The notes below the pieces were generated by a model, which worked only from the letters and a program-made list of their open reading frames with translations, had not been told where the DNA came from and made no database searches. Positions 42,252-51,254 of a stretch of 64,000 nucleotides of DNA are shown here, piece after piece. The stretch covers positions 62,001 through 126,000 of the forward strand of contig JBJKRL010000024.1 in NCBI GenBank assembly GCA_046704745.1, given 5' to 3'. Numbering within the stretch: position 1 is the first letter of the stretch; every line of letters begins with the position of its first letter. Source of the stretch: CAWGGS01 sp046704745 (GTDB lineage: Bacteria; Desulfobacterota; Desulfobulbia; Desulfobulbales; Desulfocapsaceae). A program made the position numbers and the translations under genes.

Positions 42252-43229
42252 ATGTCAATTCAACTATCGATAGTTATACCCATTTACAACGAAGAAGAAA
42301 ACATTCCTTCTCTTTATAAAGAGTTAAAAGGTGTTTTACAAAAACTTGACAAGTCTTTTGAAATCATCTTCGTCGATGACGGTTCTTCGGATTCCAGTCT
42401 TAATCTGTTGAACAAAATTCAGGCAGAGGATTCTAACGTTGTTGTGATCAGTTTTAGAAAAAATTTCGGCCAGACTGCCGCCATGTCCGCGGGTTTTGAT
42501 CATGCCAGGGGAGAAGTAATAGTCACCATGGACGGCGACATGCAGAACGATCCTGCTGATATTGAGGGGATGATTAAGAAAATAGATGACGGCTATGATG
42601 TTGTTACCGGTTGGCGTCATGAAAGAAAAGATCCTTTCTTGAATAGAAGACTGCCCTCCATGATAGCCAACTGGATAATTTCAAAAACCACAGGCATCAC
42701 TTTACACGATTATGGCTGCACTTTAAAGGCCTTTCGTAAAGAAGTTATAAAAAACATACGATTATACGGTGAGATGCATCGATTTATTCCGGCTATAGCA
42801 AGTGGAATGGGGATCTCTTTCACTGAGATAAAGGTAAACCACAGGGCCCGATTATTTGGGAGGTCGAAATATGGTATTTCGCGGACAATACGCGTTATTC
42901 TCGATTTGCTGACAGTGAAGTTTCTTCTGAGTTATTCTACCCGGCCGATCCAGGTTTTTGGTTTGATAGGTGTGGGAAGCGGTTGTCTCGGTTTTATCAT
43001 TGCATTGATAATAACATTTCAACGTCAATTTATGGGCGTCTCCATGTCTGACAGACCGATTCTCTTTCTTGCGATTCTTTTAATGTTTATGGGGATTCAG
43101 TTTGTAACAATAGGGCTTCTCGCTGAACTACAGGCTCGTACTTATCATGAATCACAGGGGAAACCAATCTATTTTATTAAAAGCATCGTTGGGGGGATGA
43201 AAGATTCCGAAGATGTAGATGAACGCTGA
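42252..43229 (+). CDS. Glycosyltransferase family 2, polyprenyl-phosphate (dolichol-P-mannose/GtrB-like) type
   Basis: About 325 residues. A GT-A domain with SIVIPIYNEEENIPSL, VDDGSSD and MDGDMQNDPADI (metal Asp), then two C-terminal transmembrane helices (VFGLIGVGSGCLGFIIALIITF and ILFLAILLMFMGIQFVTIGLL). Such enzymes load a sugar on undecaprenyl phosphate at the inner membrane. The start is set at ATG 42252, giving MSIQLSIVIPIYNEE; an upstream ATG at 42207 has a Shine-Dalgarno too close. First gene of the polysaccharide cluster. Confidence 0.9.
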   Translation: MSIQLSIVIPIYNEEENIPSLYKELKGVLQKLDKSFEIIFVDDGSSDSSLNLLNKIQAEDSNVVVISFRKNFGQTAAMSAGFDHARGEVIVTMDGDMQNDPADIEGMIKKIDDGYDVVTGWRHERKDPFLNRRLPSMIANWIISKTTGITLHDYGCTLKAFRKEVIKNIRLYGEMHRFIPAIASGMGISFTEIKVNHRARLFGRSKYGISRTIRVILDLLTVKFLLSYSTRPIQVFGLIGVGSGCLGFIIALIITFQRQFMGVSMSDRPILFLAILLMFMGIQFVTIGLLAELQARTYHESQGKPIYFIKSIVGGMKDSEDVDER

Positions 43230-44265
43230 AACCCCCCTGATCGAAATCGTCATACCGAACTGGAATGGGTTCCATTTACTTGCCCATTGCTTAGATTCTC
43301 TTCGCAGGCAAACATGCAAAGATTTTTCAGTAACAGTCGTTGACAACGGCTCTCAGGATGATTCTGCAGAAAAAATTATAAAAGGTTATCCGGAAGTTAA
43401 AATTATACGATTTCCTCACAATAAAGGGTTCAGTGCGGCTGTTAATAGTGGAATAAAAAAATCCTCTTCCGAATGGATCCTTCTCTTAAACAACGATATT
43501 GAAGTTGATCCAAACTGCCTCCATGTTCTAAAGCAAACAATTTTGCAAGAGAACAGCTACGATTATTTTGCTCTGCGCATGCTTAGCTTTCACGACAGAG
43601 AACTCCTTGACGGAGCAGGAGACGGATATCTCCGGGGTGGTGCGGGATTCCGTCTCGGGTCTATGCAAAAATACGGCCCCCCTTATGATAGAGATAAAGA
43701 AGTTTTTGGAGCATGTGCAGGCGCAGCCCTCTATAAAAAAGGCTTTTTTGATAAGGTAGGCTTTTTTGATGAAGATTTTTTTGCCTATCTTGAAGATGTT
43801 GATATCAATCTTCGGGCACTCCGGGCTGGGCTTCGATGCCTTTACCTCGCATCTGCAATTGTTTATCATATGGGAAGTGCTTCTCTGGGATCTAAAATCA
43901 ATGCAACCACCGTACGATTATCTACCAGAAATACACTCTTCCTTTTGGTGAAAAATTATCCTTTGTCTCTGTTTATTAGATATTTTCCTATAATTTGTAT
44001 TTATCAGGTATTCTGGTTTATTTATGCCCTGAAGAAAAAATATTTTTTTTCTTATGTCCTGGGGCTCTTCCAAGCCGGACGAAGTATGCCGGCTATGTTA
44101 AGAAAACGTCGGAGTATGGCAAAGTTCCAAAAATTGTCCTCTGGTAAGTTGGCTGAAAAACTCCACACTGCTGAGGCTGAAGTTATAACTTCCATCATGG
44201 CCCAAAGGAGAGCAGCAAGAAAAGGAACTGCTCTTTTCTATCTCTACAGAAAACTTTTTTTATAA
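43219..44265 (+). CDS. Glycosyltransferase family 2 (rhamnosyltransferase-like)
   Basis: 348 residues: IEIVIPNWNGFHLL, VDNGSQDDS, LLLNNDIEVDP (DxD-like), GAALYKKGFFDKVGFFDEDFFAYLEDVD (EDVD acceptor motif). This is the WbbL-type GT2 group that adds sugars to an undecaprenyl-linked chain in the cytoplasm. The ATG overlaps the preceding gene by 11 bp, indicating co-translation. Confidence 0.88.
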   Translation: MNAETPLIEIVIPNWNGFHLLAHCLDSLRRQTCKDFSVTVVDNGSQDDSAEKIIKGYPEVKIIRFPHNKGFSAAVNSGIKKSSSEWILLLNNDIEVDPNCLHVLKQTILQENSYDYFALRMLSFHDRELLDGAGDGYLRGGAGFRLGSMQKYGPPYDRDKEVFGACAGAALYKKGFFDKVGFFDEDFFAYLEDVDINLRALRAGLRCLYLASAIVYHMGSASLGSKINATTVRLSTRNTLFLLVKNYPLSLFIRYFPIICIYQVFWFIYALKKKYFFSYVLGLFQAGRSMPAMLRKRRSMAKFQKLSSGKLAEKLHTAEAEVITSIMAQRRAARKGTALFYLYRKLFL

Positions 44266-44286
44266 CATCTCAAATTCTTTCATCCA

Positions 44287-45108
44287 ATGGATAACAGAAT
44301 AAGCGTTGTCATTGTCAGTCACGATTCCGAAAAGGTTCTGCCGTTATGCTTTGATTCGTTGAGTCGGCAGACAATTCCACCAAATACAATCTATCTTGTC
44401 GACAGTGGATCAAAAGATCGTAACTACTTGGATGCATATCGCATTTTAGAAGATGTCGTCGTGTTTGATGTGGAAAATATTGGTTTTTCCAAAGCCAACA
44501 ACATCGGATTTGCAGAATGTGCTGAGAATTCTGACTTCGTTCTTTTTCTCAATCCAGATGCTTTTTTGTCCCCTTCTTATATTGAACGTGCGTCTTTTAA
44601 TATGATGAGTAATCCGAGTGTTGGGGCAGCCGGAGGGAAGATCTTTAAGTATGATATGGAAAAGAAGGGACATACCAACATCATCGATTCCACTGGAATT
44701 GTTCGAAAATGGTATGGACGATGGCAAGATAGGGGACAAGGAGTTGAAGATAGAGGACAATTTGATGTATCAGGTGAAGTATCAGCTATTTGCGGAGCTG
44801 TAATGTTCTGTCGATGTTCAGCTTTAATCGAAAATGGTGTTATATCCGCCTTTGATCCTGATTTTTTTCTGTATAAAGAGGATATTGAACTTTGCCTTCG
44901 TTTGCGGAAGAAAGGATGGACCCTCAAATATTTTCCGGATCTCATAGCGTATCATGGAAGGGGATGGAACACTGATCGGAATTCAATACCTTTTGTCTTG
45001 CGCAGAACAGCTGCTGAAAGTGAATTACTTCTTTACAAAAAACATCCCTCGCCGTATATGCTTTGGGCAATTTTGAAATATATTTTGGTGCGAATTCTAC
45101 GTGTCTGA
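44287..45108 (+). CDS. Glycosyltransferase family 2 (rhamnosyltransferase-like)
   Basis: 273 residues: SVVIVSHDSEKVLPLC, VDSGSKDRN, LFLNPDAFLSP and DPDFFLYKEDIELCLRLRKKG (acceptor motif). Same GT2 class as the preceding gene, 21 bp downstream. Specificity unknown. Confidence 0.88.
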   Translation: MDNRISVVIVSHDSEKVLPLCFDSLSRQTIPPNTIYLVDSGSKDRNYLDAYRILEDVVVFDVENIGFSKANNIGFAECAENSDFVLFLNPDAFLSPSYIERASFNMMSNPSVGAAGGKIFKYDMEKKGHTNIIDSTGIVRKWYGRWQDRGQGVEDRGQFDVSGEVSAICGAVMFCRCSALIENGVISAFDPDFFLYKEDIELCLRLRKKGWTLKYFPDLIAYHGRGWNTDRNSIPFVLRRTAAESELLLYKKHPSPYMLWAILKYILVRILRV

Positions 45109-45161
45109 CATAAATTTACTTGAGTTCGGATCCTATGCCTGAGACAAAATCTGTTTAGTCC

Positions 45162-46085
45162 ATGGTATCTTTATCCATTATCATACCAACAAGAAACGGC
45201 GCAGAAACCTTGCCTTCCGTCTTGACAATGTTGCGTCGGCAAACCATACCTATTTCAGAATTACTTATAGTTGATAGCCAATCCGACGATGCATCATGTG
45301 ATATAGCGGAAAAATTCGGAGCAACACTGTTTTCTATTAAAAAAGACGAATTCGATCACGGTGGCACACGGTCTTTAATAGCGGATAAAGCGAAGGGTGA
45401 TATTATTGTGTTTTTTACCCAGGATGCGGTTCCTGTGTCTATTGATGCCGTGGAAAAGCTAATCGCTCCGTTTGAAACCGACCGGGATATTTCTGTCACC
45501 TATGGAAGACAATTGCCTTGGAAAGATGCAAGTTCTTCAGCTGCACACCTGCGTTCATTTAACTATCCAGCTGTTGGGGAGGTAAGATGTTTTGAAGACA
45601 GAAAAAAACTGGGCCTGAAAACCATCTTTGTTTCCAACTCCTTTGCAGCTTATAGAAAATCATCCTTAAAATTGGTAGGTTATTTTAAGGATGGTTTGAT
45701 TTTTGGTGAAGACACCTGTGCTGTTGGGAGAATGTTGAAAAAAGGAATGAAGATCGCCTACGTTGCAGAAGCGATGGTGTACCATTCCCATAACTATTCA
45801 TGGTTCCAGGATTTCAAACGGGCATTTGATATAGGTGTTCTGCATACCAAAGAAAATTGGCTTGTTGAAACCTACGGTAAAGCTGAAAAAGTTGGTTTGA
45901 AATATATCCGTTCGCAACTAAATGAGTTAAAAAAAACGGCAGGGCCATTGACTCTGATCGATTTTCTTGGAAGAAATGCCTGTAAGTTTTTCGGTTACAG
46001 GATTGGGAAGCAGTACCGAATGCTTCCAGGAAGTCTCATCTCATGTATGAGCATGCACAAATCCTGGTGGTCAGAGAAGAATTAG
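45162..46085 (+). CDS. Glycosyltransferase family 2 (rhamnosyltransferase-like)
   Basis: 307 residues: SIIIPTRNGAETLPSVL, VDSQSDDAS, DEFDHGGTRSL (typical of rhamnosyltransferases), VFFTQDAVP and FGEDTCAVGRML. It is 53 bp downstream of the previous gene, same strand. It continues the four-transferase run of a repeat-unit assembly pathway; the sugar is unknown. Confidence 0.88.
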   Translation: MVSLSIIIPTRNGAETLPSVLTMLRRQTIPISELLIVDSQSDDASCDIAEKFGATLFSIKKDEFDHGGTRSLIADKAKGDIIVFFTQDAVPVSIDAVEKLIAPFETDRDISVTYGRQLPWKDASSSAAHLRSFNYPAVGEVRCFEDRKKLGLKTIFVSNSFAAYRKSSLKLVGYFKDGLIFGEDTCAVGRMLKKGMKIAYVAEAMVYHSHNYSWFQDFKRAFDIGVLHTKENWLVETYGKAEKVGLKYIRSQLNELKKTAGPLTLIDFLGRNACKFFGYRIGKQYRMLPGSLISCMSMHKSWWSEKN

Positions 46086-46145
46086 CATCTCCACCCATAT
46101 AATATAAGATTCAGCATATTTTTTTGAGAACAAAGAGTTCGTATT

Positions 46146-47558
46146 ATGTTGTCAACCAACCTGCGTGCACAGAGTTCTTTAATGGTACGGATATTCCAGT
46201 TGATGGATTGTCTTATGGTCGCCGGTTACCTTTGGTTGCTTGTACACTGGTATCAGGTTCCATGGTCCTTTTATTACACCAGAATGGAAGTTTTGGCGTT
46301 TCTGCTATGCCTTGTCAGTTTCCAATCTTTTGAACTGTACAGATCCTGGAGGGGCTGGAAGTTTTATCTCGAGTTTATAGTTATTATTAAAGCCTGGGGC
46401 GCAGTGGTAGGGGTCATGCTCTTTTATTTTTTCATTTTCAAAATCTCAGAGGCCTATTCACGTGTCGTTTTTATCCTCTGGTCCACAACAACCCCGTTCC
46501 TGCTCTTTTTCATTCACATCTGTGCCCGTAAGATACTGAGACATTTTCGAAAAAAAGGGAAAAATATCCGTTGTGCCGTGATTGCCGGCGCCGGAGATCT
46601 GGGTGTGGCTCTGGTCAAAGAAGTAGAATCAATTCCATGGGCCGGCATTCAGATTCTCGGCTTTTTTGATGATAAGATAAAAGAAGGTGAGCAATTGTCG
46701 GTGATGGGCAAACCCATATTTGGAGATATCGCAAGTTTACCTGAATTTTTACAGGTAAACGATATTGATTATGTCTATATAGCCCTGCCCATGCGAGCCG
46801 AGAAGAAAATATTTTCCATCCTTCGTGATTGCCGATCTCTCGGTTCCAGGATATACTTGGTTCCTGATCTCTATATCTTTGGCCTTCATCATGCAGAGAT
46901 GCAATCACTCGGAAACCTGTTACTTCTTAATTTCAATCCCAATACCGAATGGAAACGTAGTTTCGATGTTATATTTTCCTTTTGCGTTTTATTGCTGACA
47001 CTACCATTGACCCTAACCATTGCTCTTTTGATAAAACTTAGCGATGGCGGACCGGTGATCTATCGACACAGGAGAATTACGGCGACCGGGAAAGAGTTCG
47101 ATTGTCTGAAATTTAGAACCATGCGTGTCGGGGCAGACAAAGAGCTCAAAAGTCTCCTCCAAGACAATGAAGATTTTCGCGATGAATGGAGACGTACCTA
47201 TAAGTTGAAAAACGATCCCCGCATCACTCGAATCGGCCGTTTTTTACGAAGAACCAGTCTGGATGAGTTCCCGCAATTTATAAATGTGTTGAAAAGCGAA
47301 ATGAGTGTCGTGGGGGCACGCCCAATCGTCGGAGGCGAATTGAAGGAGTTTTATAAAGAAAGTGCTGGTAGATATTGCTCAATGAAGCCGGGAATCACCG
47401 GGCCCTGGCAGGTGAGCAGACGCTCAGATACGGAAAACTACAATGAAAGAGTCGGGATGGATGATTGGTATATCCTGAATTATTCCCTGTGGACTGATAT
47501 TAAAATCATCTGTAAAACTATCTCCTGTATTTTTAAAAGAAAGAACGGTGCGTACTGA
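46146..47558 (+). CDS. Polyprenyl-phosphate sugar-phosphate transferase (WbaP/WcaJ-like)
   Basis: 470 residues. Five hydrophobic helices: four in the N-terminal part and one (VIFSFCVLLLTLPLTLTIALLI) before the catalytic domain. In between is a CoA-binding-like nucleotide domain, VIAGAGDLGVALVKEV. The C-terminal catalytic part has KFRTMRVGAD, DPRITRIGRFLRRTSLDEFPQFINVLKSEMSVVGARP and MKPGITGPWQVSRRS. This enzyme initiates the repeat unit by moving hexose-1-phosphate to undecaprenyl phosphate. It ends the glycosyltransferase cluster. Confidence 0.93.
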   Translation: MLSTNLRAQSSLMVRIFQLMDCLMVAGYLWLLVHWYQVPWSFYYTRMEVLAFLLCLVSFQSFELYRSWRGWKFYLEFIVIIKAWGAVVGVMLFYFFIFKISEAYSRVVFILWSTTTPFLLFFIHICARKILRHFRKKGKNIRCAVIAGAGDLGVALVKEVESIPWAGIQILGFFDDKIKEGEQLSVMGKPIFGDIASLPEFLQVNDIDYVYIALPMRAEKKIFSILRDCRSLGSRIYLVPDLYIFGLHHAEMQSLGNLLLLNFNPNTEWKRSFDVIFSFCVLLLTLPLTLTIALLIKLSDGGPVIYRHRRITATGKEFDCLKFRTMRVGADKELKSLLQDNEDFRDEWRRTYKLKNDPRITRIGRFLRRTSLDEFPQFINVLKSEMSVVGARPIVGGELKEFYKESAGRYCSMKPGITGPWQVSRRSDTENYNERVGMDDWYILNYSLWTDIKIICKTISCIFKRKNGAY

Positions 47559-47847
47559 TATTATCCCGACCAGTATTGTAAAAGCCTGACGGATAAATAC
47601 TATTCAAATCAGGTTCCGGCAAGGATGCTGTCTCGCATCTCTTTTGCTTGCAAGTTGTTATCAAATGATTACAATGAGAACACAAGATGTGTTAAAGAGA
47701 ATGTAACGTTGGCGTTTTTAGAAAAATAACGAGTAGCCGCTCACTCTAATAAACTGTATTCTGTAAAACAGTAGGGCATACCTTTCGGTTTAAGGTTATT
47801 GCTGAGTGTCGGGTAAACGGATAAGAACAATAAACAAGGAGTAGAAA

Positions 47848-48555
47848 ATGTACGGAAATTCGGATCAAATAACATTGACCCGGGCCAGACAAGAGGCGTC
47901 GACAATATTTCTTGCCAAGGTCTTTAATTGGATGGCTCTGGGACTTGGCTTAACCGGCATTGTTGCCTATTTTACGGCAAATACCGGACTGGCAATGTCT
48001 ATACTCTCGAGTCCTCTCTTTATGATCCTGGTAATTGCCGAACTCGGAATGGTCTTTTTCCTGTCTGCAAGGATAAATAAAATCCAAGCAGGAACCGCTT
48101 CCACTCTTTTTATCGGCTACTCAATACTCAACGGACTTACCCTCTCCGTTATCTTTCTCACATACACAAAATCCTCCATTGCCGGGACCTTTTTTATAAC
48201 AGCCGGGATGTTCGGTGCCATGGCTATTTACGGGCTGGTGACCAAACGCGATCTTTCCGGTTGGGGATCTTTTTTATTTATGGGGCTTATCGGGATAATT
48301 ATTGCTTCGGTTGTCAATATTTTCCTTAAAAGCTCAAACATGTACTGGATAATAAGTATTCTCGGTGTTTTTATTTTCACCGGTCTTACAGCCTATGATA
48401 TCCAGAAAATTAAAAATATGGGTGAGCAGGGAATCATGGCAAGCGGAGAAGAGGCTGTTAAAAAAGGCGCGATCATGGGTGCCTTGGCTCTCTATCTTGA
48501 TTTTATAAATCTGTTCCTGATGTTGTTGAGATTATTCGGTGGGAGCAGAGATTAA
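47848..48555 (+). CDS. Bax inhibitor-1/YccA-family membrane protein
   Basis: 235 residues with seven hydrophobic segments and the family motifs FNWMALGLGLTGIVAYF and ILGVFIFTGLTAYDIQKIK. Bacterial members (YccA, YetJ) are inner-membrane proteins linked to FtsH modulation or pH-sensitive calcium leak. Start ATG 47848 has AAGGAG 6-8 nt upstream. Ends with a strong terminator. Confidence 0.92.
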   Translation: MYGNSDQITLTRARQEASTIFLAKVFNWMALGLGLTGIVAYFTANTGLAMSILSSPLFMILVIAELGMVFFLSARINKIQAGTASTLFIGYSILNGLTLSVIFLTYTKSSIAGTFFITAGMFGAMAIYGLVTKRDLSGWGSFLFMGLIGIIIASVVNIFLKSSNMYWIISILGVFIFTGLTAYDIQKIKNMGEQGIMASGEEAVKKGAIMGALALYLDFINLFLMLLRLFGGSRD

Positions 48556-48575
48556 TCCAACGTGGATTTAGCCAG

Positions 48576-48618
48576 AAAAAAAGAAAAAGCATGCCCTTTG
48601 GGCATGCTTTTTCTTTTT
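48576..48618 (+). terminator. Rho-independent terminator after the Bax-inhibitor-like gene
   Basis: AAAGAAAAAGCATGCCC pairs with GGGCATGCTTTTTCTTT around a short loop and ends in a T-run. Confidence 0.93.
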
Positions 48619-48651
48619 GTATTATAACTAGTTATCCTATCTCATATTGAT

Positions 48652-49863
48652 ATGCATACTTCTTTTACCGGAAAAAAGATTGTTGTCGGGGTTTGCGGGA
48701 GCATAGCTGCATTCAAAGTTGCTGGATGGGTAAGCAGCCTTGCCAAGGATGAGGCCCGGATTACTGTCGTGATGACGGATTCTGCAAAAAAATTTGTAAG
48801 TCCGCTGACATTTGCTGCTCTTTCAGGTGAGAATGTCCTCTCGGAAATGTTTCCGGCTGAGCAAGGGCCGGAGATGCCCCATATCAATTTAGGAAAAGAA
48901 GCCGATATCATCTTAATAGCTCCGGCAACGGCTCAGACAATTGCCAGATTGGCTCACGGTTTTGCAGATGACCTTCTCAGTGCCATGATTCTGGCAGCAG
49001 GAAAGACAAAGGTAATTGTATGCCCGGCGATGAATCCACAGATGTATGCCCATCCCACAACTCAGGGAAATATAAATAAATTAAGAGATCTTAGCTATCT
49101 AATAATCGGTCCTGAATGTGGGTTGATGGCCTGCAAGGATGAAGGACAAGGCCGCCTGCCGGACTGGGAAACAGTTAAAGAGGTTCTTCTCCGTGCTCTT
49201 TCCCCGGGAGATTTAACTGGAAAAAAAGTGCTCGTAACAGCAGGACCTACCAGGGAAGCCATAGATCCAGCGAGATTCTTAAGTAATCGTTCTTCCGGAA
49301 AAATGGGCTATGCCTTGGCAAGGGCCGCTTGGAGGCGGGGGGCTGAGGTGGTTTTGGTGAGTGGGCCGACGACACTGGCCTGTCCGGAGGGCGTGCAGAG
49401 ACATGATGTTCTTACAGCTGAGGATATGCGTTCAGCTGTACTTGAACATTTTTCCGATGCCGATATCATTATAAAAGCGGCTGCAGTAAGCGATTTTCGA
49501 TCCGAAATACGCTATAGCGAGAAGGTGAAAAAGGAGCAGGCGGAAATGTCTCTGCGACTCGTTCCAACTCCGGATATCCTGCAGGAATTAGGAAAATTAA
49601 AACAAAAGGGGCGTCAGTTTCTTGTGGGGTTTGCCGCTGAGAGCTCAAATTTACTGACCGAAGGAAGGAAGAAACTCGCTAAGAAAAACCTCGATCTCAT
49701 AGCAATTAACGACATCAGTCAAAACGATCGGGGATTTGAGGCAGATATGAATCAGATAATTCTCTTAGATCACGAAGGGATGCTTGAATTACCCTTTATC
49801 AGCAAGGAACGGACTGCCGATCTTATTATCAATCATATCGTTGAAATAATTGCTGCCAGATAA
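48652..49863 (+). CDS. coaBC: Bifunctional phosphopantothenoylcysteine decarboxylase/ligase
   Basis: Two consecutive steps of coenzyme A synthesis. 403 residues: N-terminal flavin CoaC (1-190) with GVCGSIAAFK, MPHINLGKEADIILIAPATAQTIARLAHGFADDL (catalytic His) and CPAMNPQMYAHPTTQGN; C-terminal CoaB (190-403) with VTAGPTREAIDPARFLSNRSSGKMGYALA and KAAAVSDFR. The start ATG 48652 has no clear Shine-Dalgarno. It is convergent with ppsR. Confidence 0.96.
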   Translation: MHTSFTGKKIVVGVCGSIAAFKVAGWVSSLAKDEARITVVMTDSAKKFVSPLTFAALSGENVLSEMFPAEQGPEMPHINLGKEADIILIAPATAQTIARLAHGFADDLLSAMILAAGKTKVIVCPAMNPQMYAHPTTQGNINKLRDLSYLIIGPECGLMACKDEGQGRLPDWETVKEVLLRALSPGDLTGKKVLVTAGPTREAIDPARFLSNRSSGKMGYALARAAWRRGAEVVLVSGPTTLACPEGVQRHDVLTAEDMRSAVLEHFSDADIIIKAAAVSDFRSEIRYSEKVKKEQAEMSLRLVPTPDILQELGKLKQKGRQFLVGFAAESSNLLTEGRKKLAKKNLDLIAINDISQNDRGFEADMNQIILLDHEGMLELPFISKERTADLIINHIVEIIAAR

Positions 49864-49894
49864 GTCTTCAAATAACCAGAACTACAATAGGATA

Positions 49895-50713
49895 TCAAAA
49901 ACTTGTGGTAACATTCAAATGCAACTGCTGGGTAATTTGGGTGGCAATTTCTTCAATGGAGCTTCCTTCGGTAAATACTACCGGAATATTATATTTTTGA
50001 AAGATTTTGTTGGCTTGGCTTATTTCACGTAAGCATGTTGAAAGGTTTGCGTATTTGCTTCCCTTGTAGCGGGTTTCCCTAAAGCTGTGCAGGACTTGGG
50101 CGGACGTGGACAGGCCAACTACTCTCTGAATGTTTTTCTTCACCTCGGACGGAATCTGGTAGAGATTGAGTTCATCCTCAACTAATGGATAGTTCGCTGT
50201 TTTTACCCCCATCTGTGTTGCCAGATAGGCCGAGACCGGGGTCTTGCCTGATCGAGACACACCGACAAGGATAAGATCTGCATCGTCGTAATCCATTAAG
50301 CCTGCCCCATCGTCATGGGCGATACTGAACTCAATGGCATTAACCCTTTTAGTCATGGTCGTATCGTCAAGATGTCTTGAAAATCCAGGAACACGTGCGG
50401 CTTGAGTCTCCAGGCGATCTTCCAAATGTCCCAGGAAATGATCGAAGATATTAAGAAATTCAACCTCGGGAATATCGAAGATATCGTTGAGTTCTTTCAT
50501 GAATAAAGTCGAAAATACAATCGGAAAGCTACCTACCGATTGTTTGAGTATCTTTTGCAATGCGGATTTGGCATCACTTTCAGAGCGGATAAAGGGGAAT
50601 AGCTCTTCAGTGAATGAGATATCAGGAAACTGGGCAAGAAGCGCTTTTCCCATATTTTTTGCTAAGATACCGGTATTACCAGAAATATAATAAACATCTT
50701 TTGATTTCCACAT
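49895..50713 (-). CDS. ppsR: PEP synthase regulatory kinase/pyrophosphorylase (PpsR, DUF299)
   Basis: Controls phosphoenolpyruvate synthase or pyruvate phosphate dikinase by ADP-dependent phosphorylation and Pi-dependent dephosphorylation. About 272 residues: YYISGNTGILAKNMGKALLAQF at the N-terminus and the P-loop-like GVSRSGKTPVSAYLA. The start is ATG 50713 (GGAG 8 nt upstream); ATG 50719 is two codons earlier. ppsA or ppdK is not in the window. Confidence 0.9.
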   Translation of the reverse strand: MWKSKDVYYISGNTGILAKNMGKALLAQFPDISFTEELFPFIRSESDAKSALQKILKQSVGSFPIVFSTLFMKELNDIFDIPEVEFLNIFDHFLGHLEDRLETQAARVPGFSRHLDDTTMTKRVNAIEFSIAHDDGAGLMDYDDADLILVGVSRSGKTPVSAYLATQMGVKTANYPLVEDELNLYQIPSEVKKNIQRVVGLSTSAQVLHSFRETRYKGSKYANLSTCLREISQANKIFQKYNIPVVFTEGSSIEEIATQITQQLHLNVTTSF

Positions 50714-51254
50714 ACACATGTCTCCACTACGGTTGCGTCCGGATGATTAAATTGCTCTCGCATTATATAGCAAGACGGCTTTTTTTATTACATGTATTAC
50801 AGGAAGTCAAAGAGCAAACAAACTAATACTGTTTGGATTATATTTAACTATCAAATATGAAGGATAATATTTTAAATACAAAAAAAGGGTTATTTGTATT
50901 TGGTCATCCGGATTATGCGTGCTTTTCTCTAACCGGGGAGGCGGAGGTCATTGATGGAGGGCGCATCGCGGAGGCCCTCCTGGGAATCACATAAGGCCCC
51001 TCAGGGGTTGCGGACCTCGACGTCCGCAACTGGCAACAGGCCAGGGACGGCCTGTCTGTCAGCCGTGGTTCCCACGCGATCAGGCCGGAGAGCAGCGGCC
51101 GGAAGTGATGACATCCACCGGATTGCTCCTTTCGGCTTTGTAAAAGTACGCTAACTCCAGTTGAACTTTTTTTATTTTTATCAATCGCTTATGTGCTCAT
51201 GAATGGTGAGTTAACTCTATAAGTTTTATACTTTATCGTAAGGGATGTCGCGTC
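50714..51254. other. Intergenic region with a GC-rich structured segment
   Basis: A 541-bp gap between divergent ppsR and the QTMAN-like gene. The outer parts are AT-rich. The inner part (about 50940-51130) is markedly GC-rich and packed with hairpins; it is listed separately. Short open frames here read like low-complexity translations of structured sequence. Confidence 0.6.
50956..51100 (+). ncRNA. Candidate structured RNA: five to six consecutive hairpins
   Basis: Hairpins in order: GGAGGGC/GCCCTCC (50956-50980), CCC/GGG (50997-51006), the perfect 9-bp GTTGCGGAC/GTCCGCAAC (51007-51030), the perfect 7-bp ACAGGCC/GGCCTGT (51036-51055), CGTGG/CCACG (51064-51076), GGCCG/CGGCC (51083-51100). 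Strand is assumed from the downstream gene. I do not recognise it as 6S, tmRNA, SRP, RNase P, a riboswitch or a group II intron. Confidence 0.5.

Noticed and set aside
50951..51154. 67-codon open frame in the GC-rich region
   Set aside because: The sequence is dominated by hairpins and the translation has no motif; it is better explained by RNA structure.
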